From VRUE01 sp963728045 (GTDB lineage Bacteria; Actinomycetota; Thermoleophilia; Solirubrobacterales; 70-9), in contig CAVSIE010000002.1 in the NCBI GenBank assembly GCA_963728045.1, positions 248,001 to 312,000 on the forward strand: a DNA stretch of 64,000 nucleotides, given 5' to 3'. How positions within the stretch are numbered: the first letter of the stretch is position 1; each line of letters begins with the position of its first letter. The position numbers and the translations under genes are program-made. Below the pieces are notes generated by a model. That model was not told where the DNA came from and made no database searches. It was given only the letters and a program-made list of their open reading frames with translations. Shown here piece after piece: positions 42,492 to 52,648 of the stretch.

Positions 42492-43016
42492 ATGAGCAGG
42501 CTTAAGAGCGGGCGACCGTCACCGGCGATGATCGTCGCCTCGATCGCCCTGATCGTGGCCCTGGCAGGGACTGCCTACGCGGCGCAGACGATCAACGGCG
42601 GGGCGATCAAAAAGCAGACGATCGGCGGCGGCAAGCTGAAGCGCAAGACGCTGACCGGCTTCCAGATCAACACCAACAAGCTGGGCGTCGTTCCCAGCGC
42701 CAAGCGGGCCACGAACACCCACTGGGTCGTGGTCAACAACCCGGCCGGCGCCGGCAACGCGACCCTGGCCCGCGCCAGCGACGCCGGCATCTCCGCAGCG
42801 GAGGGCGGCGGCGCGGTGACGATCGCCTTCCCCTTCAACATCACCGGCTGCGCAAATGTGGCGGGGCGCAACAACGCCGGGACCACGGTGCCGGCCGCCG
42901 GCTACGCCCAGACCAACAGCTCGGCCGCCAACCCCAACGCGATCGAGGTCCGCACCCGCGACGACAAAGGCGCTGACGCGGACGCCGACTTCCACTTGCT
43001 CGTGATCTGCCCATAG
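42492..43016 (+). CDS. Secreted protein with signal peptide
   Basis: The 174-residue product has GAGGAGGGAA ribosome site, a signal peptide (PAMIVASIALIVALAGTAYA) and a mature domain ending DADADFHLLVICP. Two cysteines (ITGCANV and ICP) may pair. Proteins with this opening (a Leu/Val/Ala stretch then GTAYA) are abundant in Solirubrobacterales genomes and usually unnamed. Followed by a strong hairpin at 43029-43064. Confidence 0.75.
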   Translation: MSRLKSGRPSPAMIVASIALIVALAGTAYAAQTINGGAIKKQTIGGGKLKRKTLTGFQINTNKLGVVPSAKRATNTHWVVVNNPAGAGNATLARASDAGISAAEGGGAVTIAFPFNITGCANVAGRNNAGTTVPAAGYAQTNSSAANPNAIEVRTRDDKGADADADFHLLVICP

Positions 43017-43028
43017 GACGGGCAGTCC

Positions 43029-43064
43029 GCCCGGCCCCTCTCCGCCACCAGGGAGGGGCCGGGC
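43029..43064. terminator. GC-rich terminator hairpin
   Basis: Arms 43029-43040 and 43053-43064 are 12-bp perfect complements (extended by GU and GC pairs inward), 12 bases after the secreted-protein stop. Confidence 0.7.
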
Positions 43065-43098
43065 CACCGCCTGGCGCGTCTGGGGCTAGGGTTGGCCC

Positions 43099-43302
43099 AT
43101 GAGCGAAGAGCCGCACGGGTTCAAAGAGGGCGACAAGGTCTGGGTCGAGGACGGCGACGGCCGCCATCACCCCGGCATCTTCGTCGGCGACAACGAGAGC
43201 GCCGGCTGGTTCGGCGGCGGCCCCAGCGCCTACGTAGTCCATCCCGAGGCGCAAAACGCCGAGGTCGTCTCGATCTTCCGCATCACCCCGCGCGACGAGT
43301 AG
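43099..43302 (+). CDS. Small protein, SH3/KOW-like
   Basis: The 67-residue product (MSEEPHGFKEGDKVWVEDGD, then GIFVGDNESAGWFGGGPSAY) has the beta-barrel look of small SH3-like domains (FKEGDKVWVEDGDG opening). No signal peptide. It overlaps the convergent alkyltransferase-like gene by 20 bases at the 3' end. Function unknown. Confidence 0.6.
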   Translation: MSEEPHGFKEGDKVWVEDGDGRHHPGIFVGDNESAGWFGGGPSAYVVHPEAQNAEVVSIFRITPRDE

Positions 43303-43555
43303 CGCCGGGCATCGCCGGAGCTCGCGCGGTCGCCATCTCGACGCGGTCGCCCCTAAAGGGCACGCCCTCGGCGACCAGTCGCCGCTTCTGCCTGTCTCCC
43401 TTGGCCAGCGAGCCGTCGGCGCGGACGACCCGCCACCAGGGCAGGTCGGGCTCGTCGCACTCGAAGAGGACGGCGCCGGCGAAGCGGGGCGAGCCGGGCG
43501 AGACGTCGCCGTAGGTGCTGACGAAGCCCTCGGGGATCGCGCGCACGCGCTCCAA
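43283..43555 (-). CDS. Alkyltransferase-like (ATL) DNA-binding protein
   Basis: The product (at least 90 residues) has the MGMT-family pattern: ERVRAIPEGFVSTYGDVSPG then CDEPDLPWWRVVRADGSLAK and a QKRRLVAEGVPF tail. The catalytic PCHR cysteine is replaced: PWWRV, so it should bind and flag O6-alkylguanine rather than repair it, as ATL proteins do with nucleotide excision repair. TTG 43555 is a workable start; the frame is open to 43591 and the natural start may lie a little upstream without a normal start codon. It follows the LLM oxidoreductase gene closely. Confidence 0.75.
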   Translation of the reverse strand: MERVRAIPEGFVSTYGDVSPGSPRFAGAVLFECDEPDLPWWRVVRADGSLAKGDRQKRRLVAEGVPFRGDRVEMATARAPAMPGATRRAG

Positions 43556-43587
43556 TACTTCGAACTCGCGGGATTCGGCAGCGGGAG

Positions 43588-44616
43588 TCAGGCGCCGGGA
43601 CCGAAGGCGTCGATGATGCGGTTCTGGTACTCGGAGAGCTCTTCGGGCGAGATGAAGTAGGTGGGCGGCGTGAGGAAGAGGCCGTCGGCCCGCTCGGCCG
43701 TCGCCTCGACCCGGGCACGGACCTTGTCGAGCGGGCCGGCGGCGCAGTAGGCGTCGACCATCTCGTCGCTGATCGCGGCCGGGACGGCGGCGAGGTCGCC
43801 GCGCCGGAACGCCTCGCCGGCGGCAACCGCGTTGTCGGCGAAGCCGTGCAGCTCCCAGAGCGGCATGTAGGTCTTGACCGTGGCGTAGAAGGAGATCGTG
43901 CGGCGCGCCATCTCGATCGCTTTCTCTTCGTCGTCGTCGATCGCGCAGCAGACGGTCGGCAGGTAGTCGAAGTCCTTGCGCTCGCGGCCGGAGCGGCTCA
44001 GGCCCTCTTCGAAGGAGGAGACGACGACCTCGTCGATCCAGCGCAGGCTCTGGATCGGGTGGCCGATCAGGCCGTCGGCGACGTCGCCGGCCATCCGGCA
44101 CATCCCTTTCTGGATGCCGGCGGTGTAGATCGGCACCGACTCGCGCGGCGCCGGGTGGGGCCGGATCCAGCCCTTGATGTCGATGTCGTAGTAGGAGCCC
44201 TCGTAGCGGATCGGCTCGCCCTTGCCGGCCTGCTGCATGATCAGCCGCGTCGCCTCGATCGCCTCGCGCAGGTGCGGCGCCGGCCGACCGTACTCGGCGT
44301 TGTGCCAGGTTTCGTTGAGGCGTTTGACGCCGGAGCCGAGTCCGAGGCGGAAGCGCCCGCCCGACATCTCGTCGATGTCGAGGGCGCTGACCGCGACGAT
44401 GAAAGGGCTGCGGGTGAAGGCCCAGGCGATCCCGGTGGCGACGTCGATCTTCTCGGTCTTGCCGGCCAGGTAGGCGGCCTGGGTGACCGAGGAGCGGAAC
44501 AGCTCCGGCGCCCAGACGCACTCCACTCCGGCAGCTTCGGCGCGCGTCGCCTCGGCCTCGAGGTCGGCGACAGTGACGCCGATCGCGGCAACCGAGATGC
44601 GGTCGAGCGCGCTCAA
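43588..44616 (-). CDS. LLM-class F420-dependent oxidoreductase
   Basis: The 342-residue product (TTG 44616, 4-base overlap with the upstream acyl-CoA dehydrogenase stop) has the luciferase-like barrel: AEAAGVECVWAPELFRSSVT, TEKIDVATGIAWAFTRSPFI, GGRFRLGLGSGVKRLNETWH, and the C-terminal VPIYTAGIQKGMCRMAG block. Family members use coenzyme F420 or FMN to oxidise or reduce a small substrate. Its position at the end of the thiolase-ACAD-ACAD operon suggests a step in lipid or steroid catabolism. Confidence 0.9.
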   Translation of the reverse strand: MSALDRISVAAIGVTVADLEAEATRAEAAGVECVWAPELFRSSVTQAAYLAGKTEKIDVATGIAWAFTRSPFIVAVSALDIDEMSGGRFRLGLGSGVKRLNETWHNAEYGRPAPHLREAIEATRLIMQQAGKGEPIRYEGSYYDIDIKGWIRPHPAPRESVPIYTAGIQKGMCRMAGDVADGLIGHPIQSLRWIDEVVVSSFEEGLSRSGRERKDFDYLPTVCCAIDDDEEKAIEMARRTISFYATVKTYMPLWELHGFADNAVAAGEAFRRGDLAAVPAAISDEMVDAYCAAGPLDKVRARVEATAERADGLFLTPPTYFISPEELSEYQNRIIDAFGPGA

Positions 44617-45737
44617 GCCGGGACCGGCGCCGCCGCTTCGCTGAGGACGGCGTCGGCGATCCGTTCGCGGTGCCACTTGGCATCGCCGAGCATCGCCGCG
44701 TTCGCCTTGCCGCGCTTGAGGAAGAAGTGGAGGTCGTGCTCCCAGGTGAAGCCGATGCCGCCATGCACCTGGATCGAGGCGTCGGGCACGCGCCAGCCGG
44801 CGTCGGAGGCGTAGGCCTTCGCCATCGAGGCTGCCAGCGGCAGCGACTCGGGCTCGGCATCGGCCGCCCAAGCGGCGCCGTAGACGGCGGAGCGGGAGTT
44901 CTCGGTCTCCAACAGCATCTGCGCGCAACGATGGGAGACCGCCTGGTAGGAGCCGATCGGGCGGCCGAACTGCTTGCGGTCTTTGGCGTAGGAGACCGCC
45001 ATCTCCATCGTCCGCTGGGCGATCCCGGTCGACTCGGCGGCGAGCGCCACGCAGGCCCGCCAGAGAACCGGCAGGTACTCGGCCTGCCCACCGCCCAGCG
45101 TCGCCTCCGGGCCGACCCGGACTCCGTCGAAGCGCACCGAGTGCAGGCGGCGGGTGGGGTCGATCGAGGCCTCGGGGGTGACGGTGACGCCGTCGGCCTC
45201 TCGCTCGACGACGTGGCGACGGCCGTCGGCGGTGGCGACGAGGAGGAAGTCGGCGCTCGCCGCATCCATCACCAGCACCTTCTCGCCGTCGAGGACGACG
45301 CCGTCGCCGTCGGCCTTGGCCTCCATCTCGAACTCGCCGATCGCGGCGGGGGTTCCGGCGTCGAAGAGGGCGACCGTGCCACGCGCCTCGCCGGCAGCCA
45401 GCGGCCGCAGCCAGCGATCCCGCTGCTCGTCGCTGCCGTTCGCCGCCAGCGCCAGGCCGGCGATCGTGTTCGAGAGCAGCGGCGTCGGCGCCAGCGCGTA
45501 GCCCAGCTCCTCGAACAGAACGCTGAGCTCGACGATGCCGAGGCTCTGCCCGCCCCACTGCTCGGGCAGCGCCAGCCCCGGCCAGCCCAGCTCGGCCATC
45601 TCGTCCCAGTCGGACTGCTCGAAGCCCGATTCGCTGCGGGCCAGCTCGCGGATCCGCGCCGACTTGTAGCGGGCGGCGAGGAAGTCGCGTGCCGTCGCTT
45701 TGATCGCCTGCTGCTCGTCGGTGAGGTCGAAGTACAT
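44613..45737 (-). CDS. Acyl-CoA dehydrogenase, small partner subunit type
   Basis: The 374-residue product has the acyl-CoA dehydrogenase fold (MYFDLTDEQQAIKATARDFL, FDAGTPAAIGEFEMEAKADG, CVALAAESTGIAQRTMEMAV, YAKDRKQFGRPIGSYQAVSH, VHGGIGFTWEHDLHFFLKRG). It lies 6 bases after another acyl-CoA dehydrogenase. In mycobacteria such neighbouring FadE pairs form alpha2-beta2 heterotetramers, one subunit supplying the catalytic base. SH-type Q at the QAVSH motif is kept. Confidence 0.93.
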   Translation of the reverse strand: MYFDLTDEQQAIKATARDFLAARYKSARIRELARSESGFEQSDWDEMAELGWPGLALPEQWGGQSLGIVELSVLFEELGYALAPTPLLSNTIAGLALAANGSDEQRDRWLRPLAAGEARGTVALFDAGTPAAIGEFEMEAKADGDGVVLDGEKVLVMDAASADFLLVATADGRRHVVEREADGVTVTPEASIDPTRRLHSVRFDGVRVGPEATLGGGQAEYLPVLWRACVALAAESTGIAQRTMEMAVSYAKDRKQFGRPIGSYQAVSHRCAQMLLETENSRSAVYGAAWAADAEPESLPLAASMAKAYASDAGWRVPDASIQVHGGIGFTWEHDLHFFLKRGKANAAMLGDAKWHRERIADAVLSEAAAPVPA

Positions 45738-45743
45738 GGTCGG

Positions 45744-46922
45744 CTAGCGCATCTTGGGCAGACCGAGCACCCGCTCGGCGATGATGTTCTTGAGGATGTC
45801 GGTGGTGCCACCCTCGATCGAGTTGGCGCGCGAGCGCAGAAAGCGGTACTGCCAGGCGCCGTTCTCGACGGCCTGCCCGGCGCCGCGGTCGAGCGGCGCG
45901 TAGGGCCCCTCGATCTCGAGCGCCAGCTCTCCTATCCGCTGGTTGATGTCGGCCCACTGCCACTTGCCCAGCGAGCCCTCCGGGCCGGGAATGCCCGACT
46001 GCATCGTTTTGGTCAGGCCGCGGTAGGCGTTGAGCCGCATCGTCTCCGCCTCGATGTGGAGCTGGGCGATGCGCTGGCGGTAGACCGGGTCATCGGCCGC
46101 CGTGCCGCCGTTGACACGCGTCTCGGAGGCCAGCTCGCCGAGCCGTTTGAGGTTGTTGGCGACCTGGGCGATCGCGCCGAAGGCGAGCCCGGCGCGCTCG
46201 TTCATCAGCGTCGTGATCGCCACCGACCAGCCCTGGCCGACCTCGCCGATCACGTTCTCGTCGGGGATCCGCGCCTCGTTGATGAAGACCTCGTTGAACT
46301 CGCCCTCACCGGTGATTTGCACGAGCGGCTTCGCTTCCACCCCCTCCTGCTCCATGTCCATCAGGAAGTAGGTCAGGCCCTGGTGCTTGGGCGCGTCGGG
46401 GTCGGTGCGGGCGACGAGCATGCACCACTTGGCGTACTGGGCGAAGGTCGTCCAGACCTTCTGCCCGGTCACCACCCATTCGTCGCCATCCTTGACCGCC
46501 CGCGTTTTCAGCGAGGCGAGGTCGGAGCCCGACTCCGGCTCAGAGAAGCCCTGGCACCAGATCTCCTCGGCGGTGAGGATCGGCTCCAGGTAGCGCTGCT
46601 TCTGCGCATCGGTGCCGTGGGCGATCACTACCGGCCCGCCCATCGCCAGGCCGAGCACGTTGGCCGGGCTCGGCGCCTCCAGGCGCGAGGCCTCGCCGAC
46701 GAAGATCGCCTGCTCGATCATGGTGGCGCCGCGGCCGCCGTACTCCTTCGGCCAGGAGATCCCGGCCCAGCCCGCATCGTGCATCTTGCGCTGCCACTTG
46801 CTCCGGAAGGCCATCACCTCCTCGAGGCCTGCCTCTGGCTCGGGACCCGGATGGTTCTCTTCGATCCAGGTCCGAACCTCGTCGCGGAACTCCTGCTCGG
46901 ACGGGGAGAGGCTGAGGTCCAT
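45744..46922 (-). CDS. Acyl-CoA dehydrogenase, catalytic partner type
   Basis: The 392-residue product contains EEIWCQGFSEPESGSDLASL (flavin signature), WVVTGQKVWTTFAQYAKWCM, VAITTLMNERAGLAFGAIAQ with glutamate at the expected FadE26/FadE29-type catalytic position (NERAG), and RANSIEGGTTDILKNIIAER. Paired with the next gene (6 bases). ATG 46922 has no strong ribosome site; it lies 40 bases downstream of the thiolase, so expression comes from the thiolase promoter. Confidence 0.94.
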   Translation of the reverse strand: MDLSLSPSEQEFRDEVRTWIEENHPGPEPEAGLEEVMAFRSKWQRKMHDAGWAGISWPKEYGGRGATMIEQAIFVGEASRLEAPSPANVLGLAMGGPVVIAHGTDAQKQRYLEPILTAEEIWCQGFSEPESGSDLASLKTRAVKDGDEWVVTGQKVWTTFAQYAKWCMLVARTDPDAPKHQGLTYFLMDMEQEGVEAKPLVQITGEGEFNEVFINEARIPDENVIGEVGQGWSVAITTLMNERAGLAFGAIAQVANNLKRLGELASETRVNGGTAADDPVYRQRIAQLHIEAETMRLNAYRGLTKTMQSGIPGPEGSLGKWQWADINQRIGELALEIEGPYAPLDRGAGQAVENGAWQYRFLRSRANSIEGGTTDILKNIIAERVLGLPKMR

Positions 46923-46962
46923 CGGCTGGGGAGACTACCTGGCTAGCTGGCCAAGGACGTGG

Positions 46963-48150
<1,188 letters not shown>

Positions 48151-48168
48151 CGCACGCCTCCGTTTCGA

Positions 48169-48184
48169 TTGACTGGTCAGTCAG
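48169..48184. promoter_or_regulatory. TetR-type palindrome 3, thiolase operon
   Basis: Same 15 bases as palindrome 1 (TTGACTG-GT-CAGTCA) with one differing end base, located 19 bases upstream of the thiolase start and 53 bases upstream of the divergent hydroxyacyl-CoA dehydrogenase, so it could control both directions. Confidence 0.65.
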
Positions 48185-48236
48185 CCAAGAGTACCTGGCG
48201 CGCGGGTCCCGCCGCCTACGTGATAGGAACCCGCCC

Positions 48237-49054
<818 letters not shown>

Positions 49055-49058
<4 letters not shown>

Positions 49059-49156
49059 ACCGCGAAAACCAAGCAGGTCAAGGACGCAGGGAGCGTGGCG
49101 TGCTCTGCACGCGAGCGACCGAGGACGCCGACATGCGCCGGTTTGCAGCGGTCTAG
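49055..49156. repeat. Dispersed palindromic repeat, copy 2
   Basis: Core 49070-49141 matches the reverse complement of 40136-40208. Perfect 9-bp outer inverted repeats (CTAGACCGC 49055-49063, GCGGTCTAG 49148-49156) extended by AAACC/GGTTT across a small internal loop. Both flanking convergent genes take their TAG stop codon from these ends. Confidence 0.85.
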
Positions 49157-49380
49157 CGTTTGCCCGCGAGGTCCCAGATCACATCGGCCGGGGAGATGCC
49201 CTGGCGGCGAGCGGTGATCTCGATTTCCTCCCAGGGCAGCTCGGCGTCGGGCAGCTCGTCCCAGCGGGCTAGGTCGAGGGCCTCCAGCGCGCCTTTGAGC
49301 GCCGGGCCAAGATGCTCCTCGGCGCGAAGCAGGGACCTCAGCACCTCGAGTTGCTTCTCGCTCAAACGCACAACCCACAT
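49153..49380 (-). CDS. Small protein of unknown function
   Basis: The 75-residue product (VVRLSEKQLEVLRSLLRAEE, then LARWDELPDAELPWEEIEIT and RRQGISPADVIWDLAGKR) is helical with no signal peptide. ATG 49380 has GGAGGTGCTGC upstream, a good ribosome site. Its stop is provided by the end of the repeat at 49055-49156. Family not recognised; a similar opening occurs in small CopG-like proteins, but the match is weak. Confidence 0.6.
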   Translation of the reverse strand: MWVVRLSEKQLEVLRSLLRAEEHLGPALKGALEALDLARWDELPDAELPWEEIEITARRQGISPADVIWDLAGKR

Positions 49381-49425
49381 GCAGCACCTCCAGGGCTCGG
49401 CGGGGACGCGGGTTGCCCAGAGAAG

Positions 49426-50742
49426 CTAGGAGGCCGAGCGGACGGAATCGCCCGCGCTGCCGCTGATGCGGACCGCCTCGATCCGGTTCTCGCGCACCGA
49501 CTCGACCCGGATCGTGTAGCCGTTGGCGACGATCGTGTCGCCGCGCTTCGGCAGCCGGCCGAGCTCGCCGAAGACGTAGCCGCCGACCGAGTTGTAGGCG
49601 TCGGTGTCGACCGGCAGCTCGATCCCGGCATCGGAGAGGTCGCCGAGCGAGACGTGACCGCGGACGAACCACTCGCCGTTGGCGAGCTGTCGCAGCGCCG
49701 CCGCACGAGGATCGGTCTCGTCCTCGATCTCCCCCACCACCTCCTCGAGGATGTCCTCGACGGTGACGATCCCGACTGTGCGCCCGTACTCGTCGGCGAC
49801 GACGGCGATCGAGGTGCGCTGGACCTGCAGGTCATGGAGCAGATCGTCGAGCGGGCGGGTCTCGGGGACGATCAGGGCGTCGCGCACCGCCGGCTCGATC
49901 CCGCTGTCTGGCCCGTCGCTCATGTAGAGGCGGGCGAGGCTGTTGTTGTGGACTATCCCCTTCACCTTGTCGGGGTTCTCTTCTTCGACCACGACCAGGC
50001 GGGTGTGGCCGGAGGTGACGCAGCGCCGCAGCGCCGTCTCGACCGTCTCCGAGGCGTCGACGATGACAACGGCCGGGATCGGGGTCATCACCTCGCGCGC
50101 CTCCTGCTCGTGCAGGTGGAAGACGCCGCCCAGCATCCCCGCCTCGCCGGGGTCGAGGCGGCCGCGCTGGGCGCCGCGCACGATCATCAGCCGCAGCTCC
50201 TCCGGCGACCCCACCTCCTCATCTCCCTCGGGCTCGATCCGCAGCACGCGGGTGACGACGAACCGGGCCGGGGCGTTGGTGAGCAGGATCAACGGGTGGA
50301 AGAGGCGCCGGAAGAGGGCGAGCGGCCTGGCGATCCGCAGCAGCAGGCGCTCGGCGCGGGCGATCCCGATCATCTTCGGCGCCTGCTCGCCGAAGATCAC
50401 GTGCAGCAGGGTCACCACGAAGTAGGCGAAGGCGAAGGCGATGATGTAGGAAGCGGCGTCGCCGAGGAAGCCGTGCAGCAGCGGCTCGACCAGCTCGGCG
50501 ATCGCCGGCTCGCCGAGGAAGCCGATCCCGATCGAGGCCAGCGTAATGCCGACCTGGGAGGTGGCGACGAACTCGTCGACGTGGTCGATCTGGTCGAGCG
50601 CGATGCGGGCGGCGGCGCTCCCCTCCTCCGCCATCTTCTCGATCCGGCTGCGCCGCGAACGCACGATCGCGAACTCTGCCGCGACGAAGAAGCCGTTGAC
50701 GGCGACCAGAAGGAGGACCAGGACGATCAGCAGAACGGGCAT
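49426..50742 (-). CDS. CorC/HlyC-family (DUF21 and CBS) membrane protein
   Basis: The 438-residue product has a DUF21 domain with three to four membrane helices (residues about 1-190, starting VLLIVLVLLLVAVNGFFVAA and AEFAIVRSRRSRIEKMAEEG), a CBS pair (about 205-330, MTPIPAVVIVDASETVETAL, DLQVQRTSIAVVADEYGRTV and EDILEEVVGEI) and a C-terminal CorC_HlyC domain (WFVRGHVSLGDLSDAGIELP). Family members are linked to magnesium or cobalt export. The full plan is present. Confidence 0.94.
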   Translation of the reverse strand: MPVLLIVLVLLLVAVNGFFVAAEFAIVRSRRSRIEKMAEEGSAAARIALDQIDHVDEFVATSQVGITLASIGIGFLGEPAIAELVEPLLHGFLGDAASYIIAFAFAYFVVTLLHVIFGEQAPKMIGIARAERLLLRIARPLALFRRLFHPLILLTNAPARFVVTRVLRIEPEGDEEVGSPEELRLMIVRGAQRGRLDPGEAGMLGGVFHLHEQEAREVMTPIPAVVIVDASETVETALRRCVTSGHTRLVVVEEENPDKVKGIVHNNSLARLYMSDGPDSGIEPAVRDALIVPETRPLDDLLHDLQVQRTSIAVVADEYGRTVGIVTVEDILEEVVGEIEDETDPRAAALRQLANGEWFVRGHVSLGDLSDAGIELPVDTDAYNSVGGYVFGELGRLPKRGDTIVANGYTIRVESVRENRIEAVRISGSAGDSVRSAS

Positions 50743-50892
50743 CAGGACTCGTCCGCGCTCACGTCAGGGCTGGGCCCTGCTGTGTCCCGGTACTTCGGGG
50801 GAGTTCGTCGTCTGCCATGCGGCGTACGGAATATAGCTTTCCCCGCCGCCGTCACCCCGATCGGACCTTCAGGCGCCATATTTGAGCGGTCC

Positions 50893-51804
50893 ATGCGCAT
50901 CGCCAGCCTGGTCCCCTCTGCAACCGAGATGCTCTACGCCCTGGGGCTGGGCGAGAGCGTGGTCGCGGTCACCCACGAGTGCGACTACCCACCAGAGACG
51001 GGCGCGGTCCCGCGCCTGACCCGCTCCGTGCTGCCCTCCGGGCTCGATGCGGCGCAGATCGACATCACGGTGAAGGCGACCGTTGCGGAGGGCCGTGCGC
51101 TCTACGCGCTCGACGAGGAGCGGCTCGCCGACCTGGCGCCGGACCTGATCGTCACCCAGGCGGTCTGCGCCGTCTGCGCTGTCTCCTACGAGGACGTGCT
51201 CGAGGTCGCCGCCCGGCTGCCGAGCAAGCCCCGGGTCCTCCAGCAGGACCCCAGCTCTCTGACCGAGATGCTCGAGGACGTGGTCCGGCTCGGCGAGGCC
51301 ACCGGGGTCGAGGGCGCGGCGCACGAGCTGCGCGGCGAGCTGGAAGGCAGGCTGGCGTCCGTTCGCGGCGCCGTCGCCGGGGCGAGCCTGCCGCGGGTGA
51401 TCGCCCTGGAGTGGCTCAACCCGCCCTACGTCGGCGGCCACTGGGTGCCGGAGATGATCTCGATCGCCGGCGGCGAAGACGTCGCGGGGCCGCCCGGGCT
51501 GAAGTCCCCGGAGGTCTCGTGGGGGGAGCTCGCCGGCCTCAACCCGGACATCATCTTGGTCATGCCGTGCGGCTGGTACGTCGACGCCGCCCGCTCGCAG
51601 GCACTTGAACACTGGTTCGAGATCGAAGACCTGGGCGCCCAGCGCGTCTTTGCGGTCGACGCCGCCTCGACCTTCTCCCGGCCCGGGCCGCGCCTGGTCG
51701 ATGGCGTCGAGCTGCTCGGCCACCTGATCCACCCGGACCTGGTCGACCCGCCGGGAAACATCGGCTTCGCCGAGCTGCGCTCGGCCAGCGCCCGGCCCAG
51801 CTGA
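50893..51804 (+). CDS. BtuF-like substrate-binding protein without signal peptide
   Basis: The 303-residue product begins MRIASLVPSATEMLYALGLG, the class III periplasmic binding-protein start (BtuF type), and has DLIVTQAVCAVCAVSYEDVL, VIALEWLNPPYVGGHWVPEM and GAQRVFAVDAASTFSRPGPR. No signal peptide or lipobox, so it is cytosolic, a known subgroup annotated as cobalamin-binding. No transporter genes are nearby. ATG 50893 preferred since the open frame upstream is shadow of the divergent gene. Confidence 0.85.
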   Translation: MRIASLVPSATEMLYALGLGESVVAVTHECDYPPETGAVPRLTRSVLPSGLDAAQIDITVKATVAEGRALYALDEERLADLAPDLIVTQAVCAVCAVSYEDVLEVAARLPSKPRVLQQDPSSLTEMLEDVVRLGEATGVEGAAHELRGELEGRLASVRGAVAGASLPRVIALEWLNPPYVGGHWVPEMISIAGGEDVAGPPGLKSPEVSWGELAGLNPDIILVMPCGWYVDAARSQALEHWFEIEDLGAQRVFAVDAASTFSRPGPRLVDGVELLGHLIHPDLVDPPGNIGFAELRSASARPS

Positions 51805-51812
51805 GCGTCCGC

Positions 51813-52637
51813 TCAGGCGACAGCGAGAGCGCCAGCGACGGCGACGACGCCAAGCGCCGCCATCAGCAGCAGCTCCGCAGGCAGGTGGTTGCGGCCAAGC
51901 ATCCCCCGCTCGCCGGCGACGATCAGGAGTGAGCAGAGCACGCCGGCGGCGAGCCCGCCGAGGTGGCCGCCGAGACTGATGTTCGCGGCGCTGATGCTGA
52001 ACACCAGGTTGAGCACGATGAGCAGTCCGACCGAGGATGCGAGCGCATCGAAGCCGCGCCGGCGAGCGATGACGAAGGTGGCGCCGAAGATGCCGTAGAC
52101 CGCCCCGGAGGCGCCGACCGTGAGCGCGTTCGGATCGAGCAGGAGGGCGCCGAAGGATCCGCCCAGCAACGAGACGAAGTAGACCGCGAGGAAGCGCGGA
52201 GTGCCGATCCCCGGCTCCAGTATCCGGCCGAGGAAGTAGAGGGCGAACATGTTGAAGCCGATGTGAAAGATGCTCCCGTGTAGGAAGCCGCTGGTGACGA
52301 GTCGGTACCACTCGCCGTCCGCCACCCAGGGCCCGAAGAGGCCGAAATCGAACAACATGGGGTCGGTCGTTTTTTGAGAGAGGCCGCCTGAGCCGGAGAC
52401 GATCTCGGCGAGGTACGCGGCGACGTTGAGCGCGATCAGGACGAAGGTCGCCGGGGCGGCAGCGAAGGCCGACGCCTCGCCCACCCCCCGGGTCACGTGC
52501 GTGCGCTGGCGCGAGCACTCCGGGCAGCGCATGCCGACCGGGGTCGGGGTCATGCAGTCGGGGCAGATCGGCCGCCCGCAGGATGAGCAAGAGACGGCGG
52601 TCTCGCGGTCGGGGTGCCTGTAACAGGTCTCGGCCAA
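51813..52637 (-). CDS. Rhomboid-family intramembrane protease with B-box-like zinc finger
   Basis: The 274-residue product, from TTG 52637, opens with a zinc-finger region (CYRHPDRETAVSCSSCGRPI, CPDCMTPTPVGMRCPEC) followed by a six-helix rhomboid domain with the catalytic serine in LTVGASGAVYGIFGA (about 177) and histidine in SLGGHLGGLAAGVL (about 227), plus the WYRLVTSGFLHGSIFHIGFN motif. It should cleave membrane helices. TTG is chosen because no ATG/GTG lies near the zinc finger; the gene follows the acetyltransferase stop by 11 bases. Confidence 0.9.
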   Translation of the reverse strand: MAETCYRHPDRETAVSCSSCGRPICPDCMTPTPVGMRCPECSRQRTHVTRGVGEASAFAAAPATFVLIALNVAAYLAEIVSGSGGLSQKTTDPMLFDFGLFGPWVADGEWYRLVTSGFLHGSIFHIGFNMFALYFLGRILEPGIGTPRFLAVYFVSLLGGSFGALLLDPNALTVGASGAVYGIFGATFVIARRRGFDALASSVGLLIVLNLVFSISAANISLGGHLGGLAAGVLCSLLIVAGERGMLGRNHLPAELLLMAALGVVAVAGALAVA

Positions 52638-52648
52638 GGGACGGGAGC

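Noticed and set aside
46939..46956. Imperfect palindrome TGGCTAGCTGGCCA upstream of the acyl-CoA dehydrogenase at 46922
   Set aside because: Different sequence from the shared TetR-type box and inside the thiolase operon; may be chance in GC-rich DNA.
50743..50892. Cobalamin riboswitch upstream of the BtuF-like gene
   Set aside because: No B12-box or other conserved core could be found.
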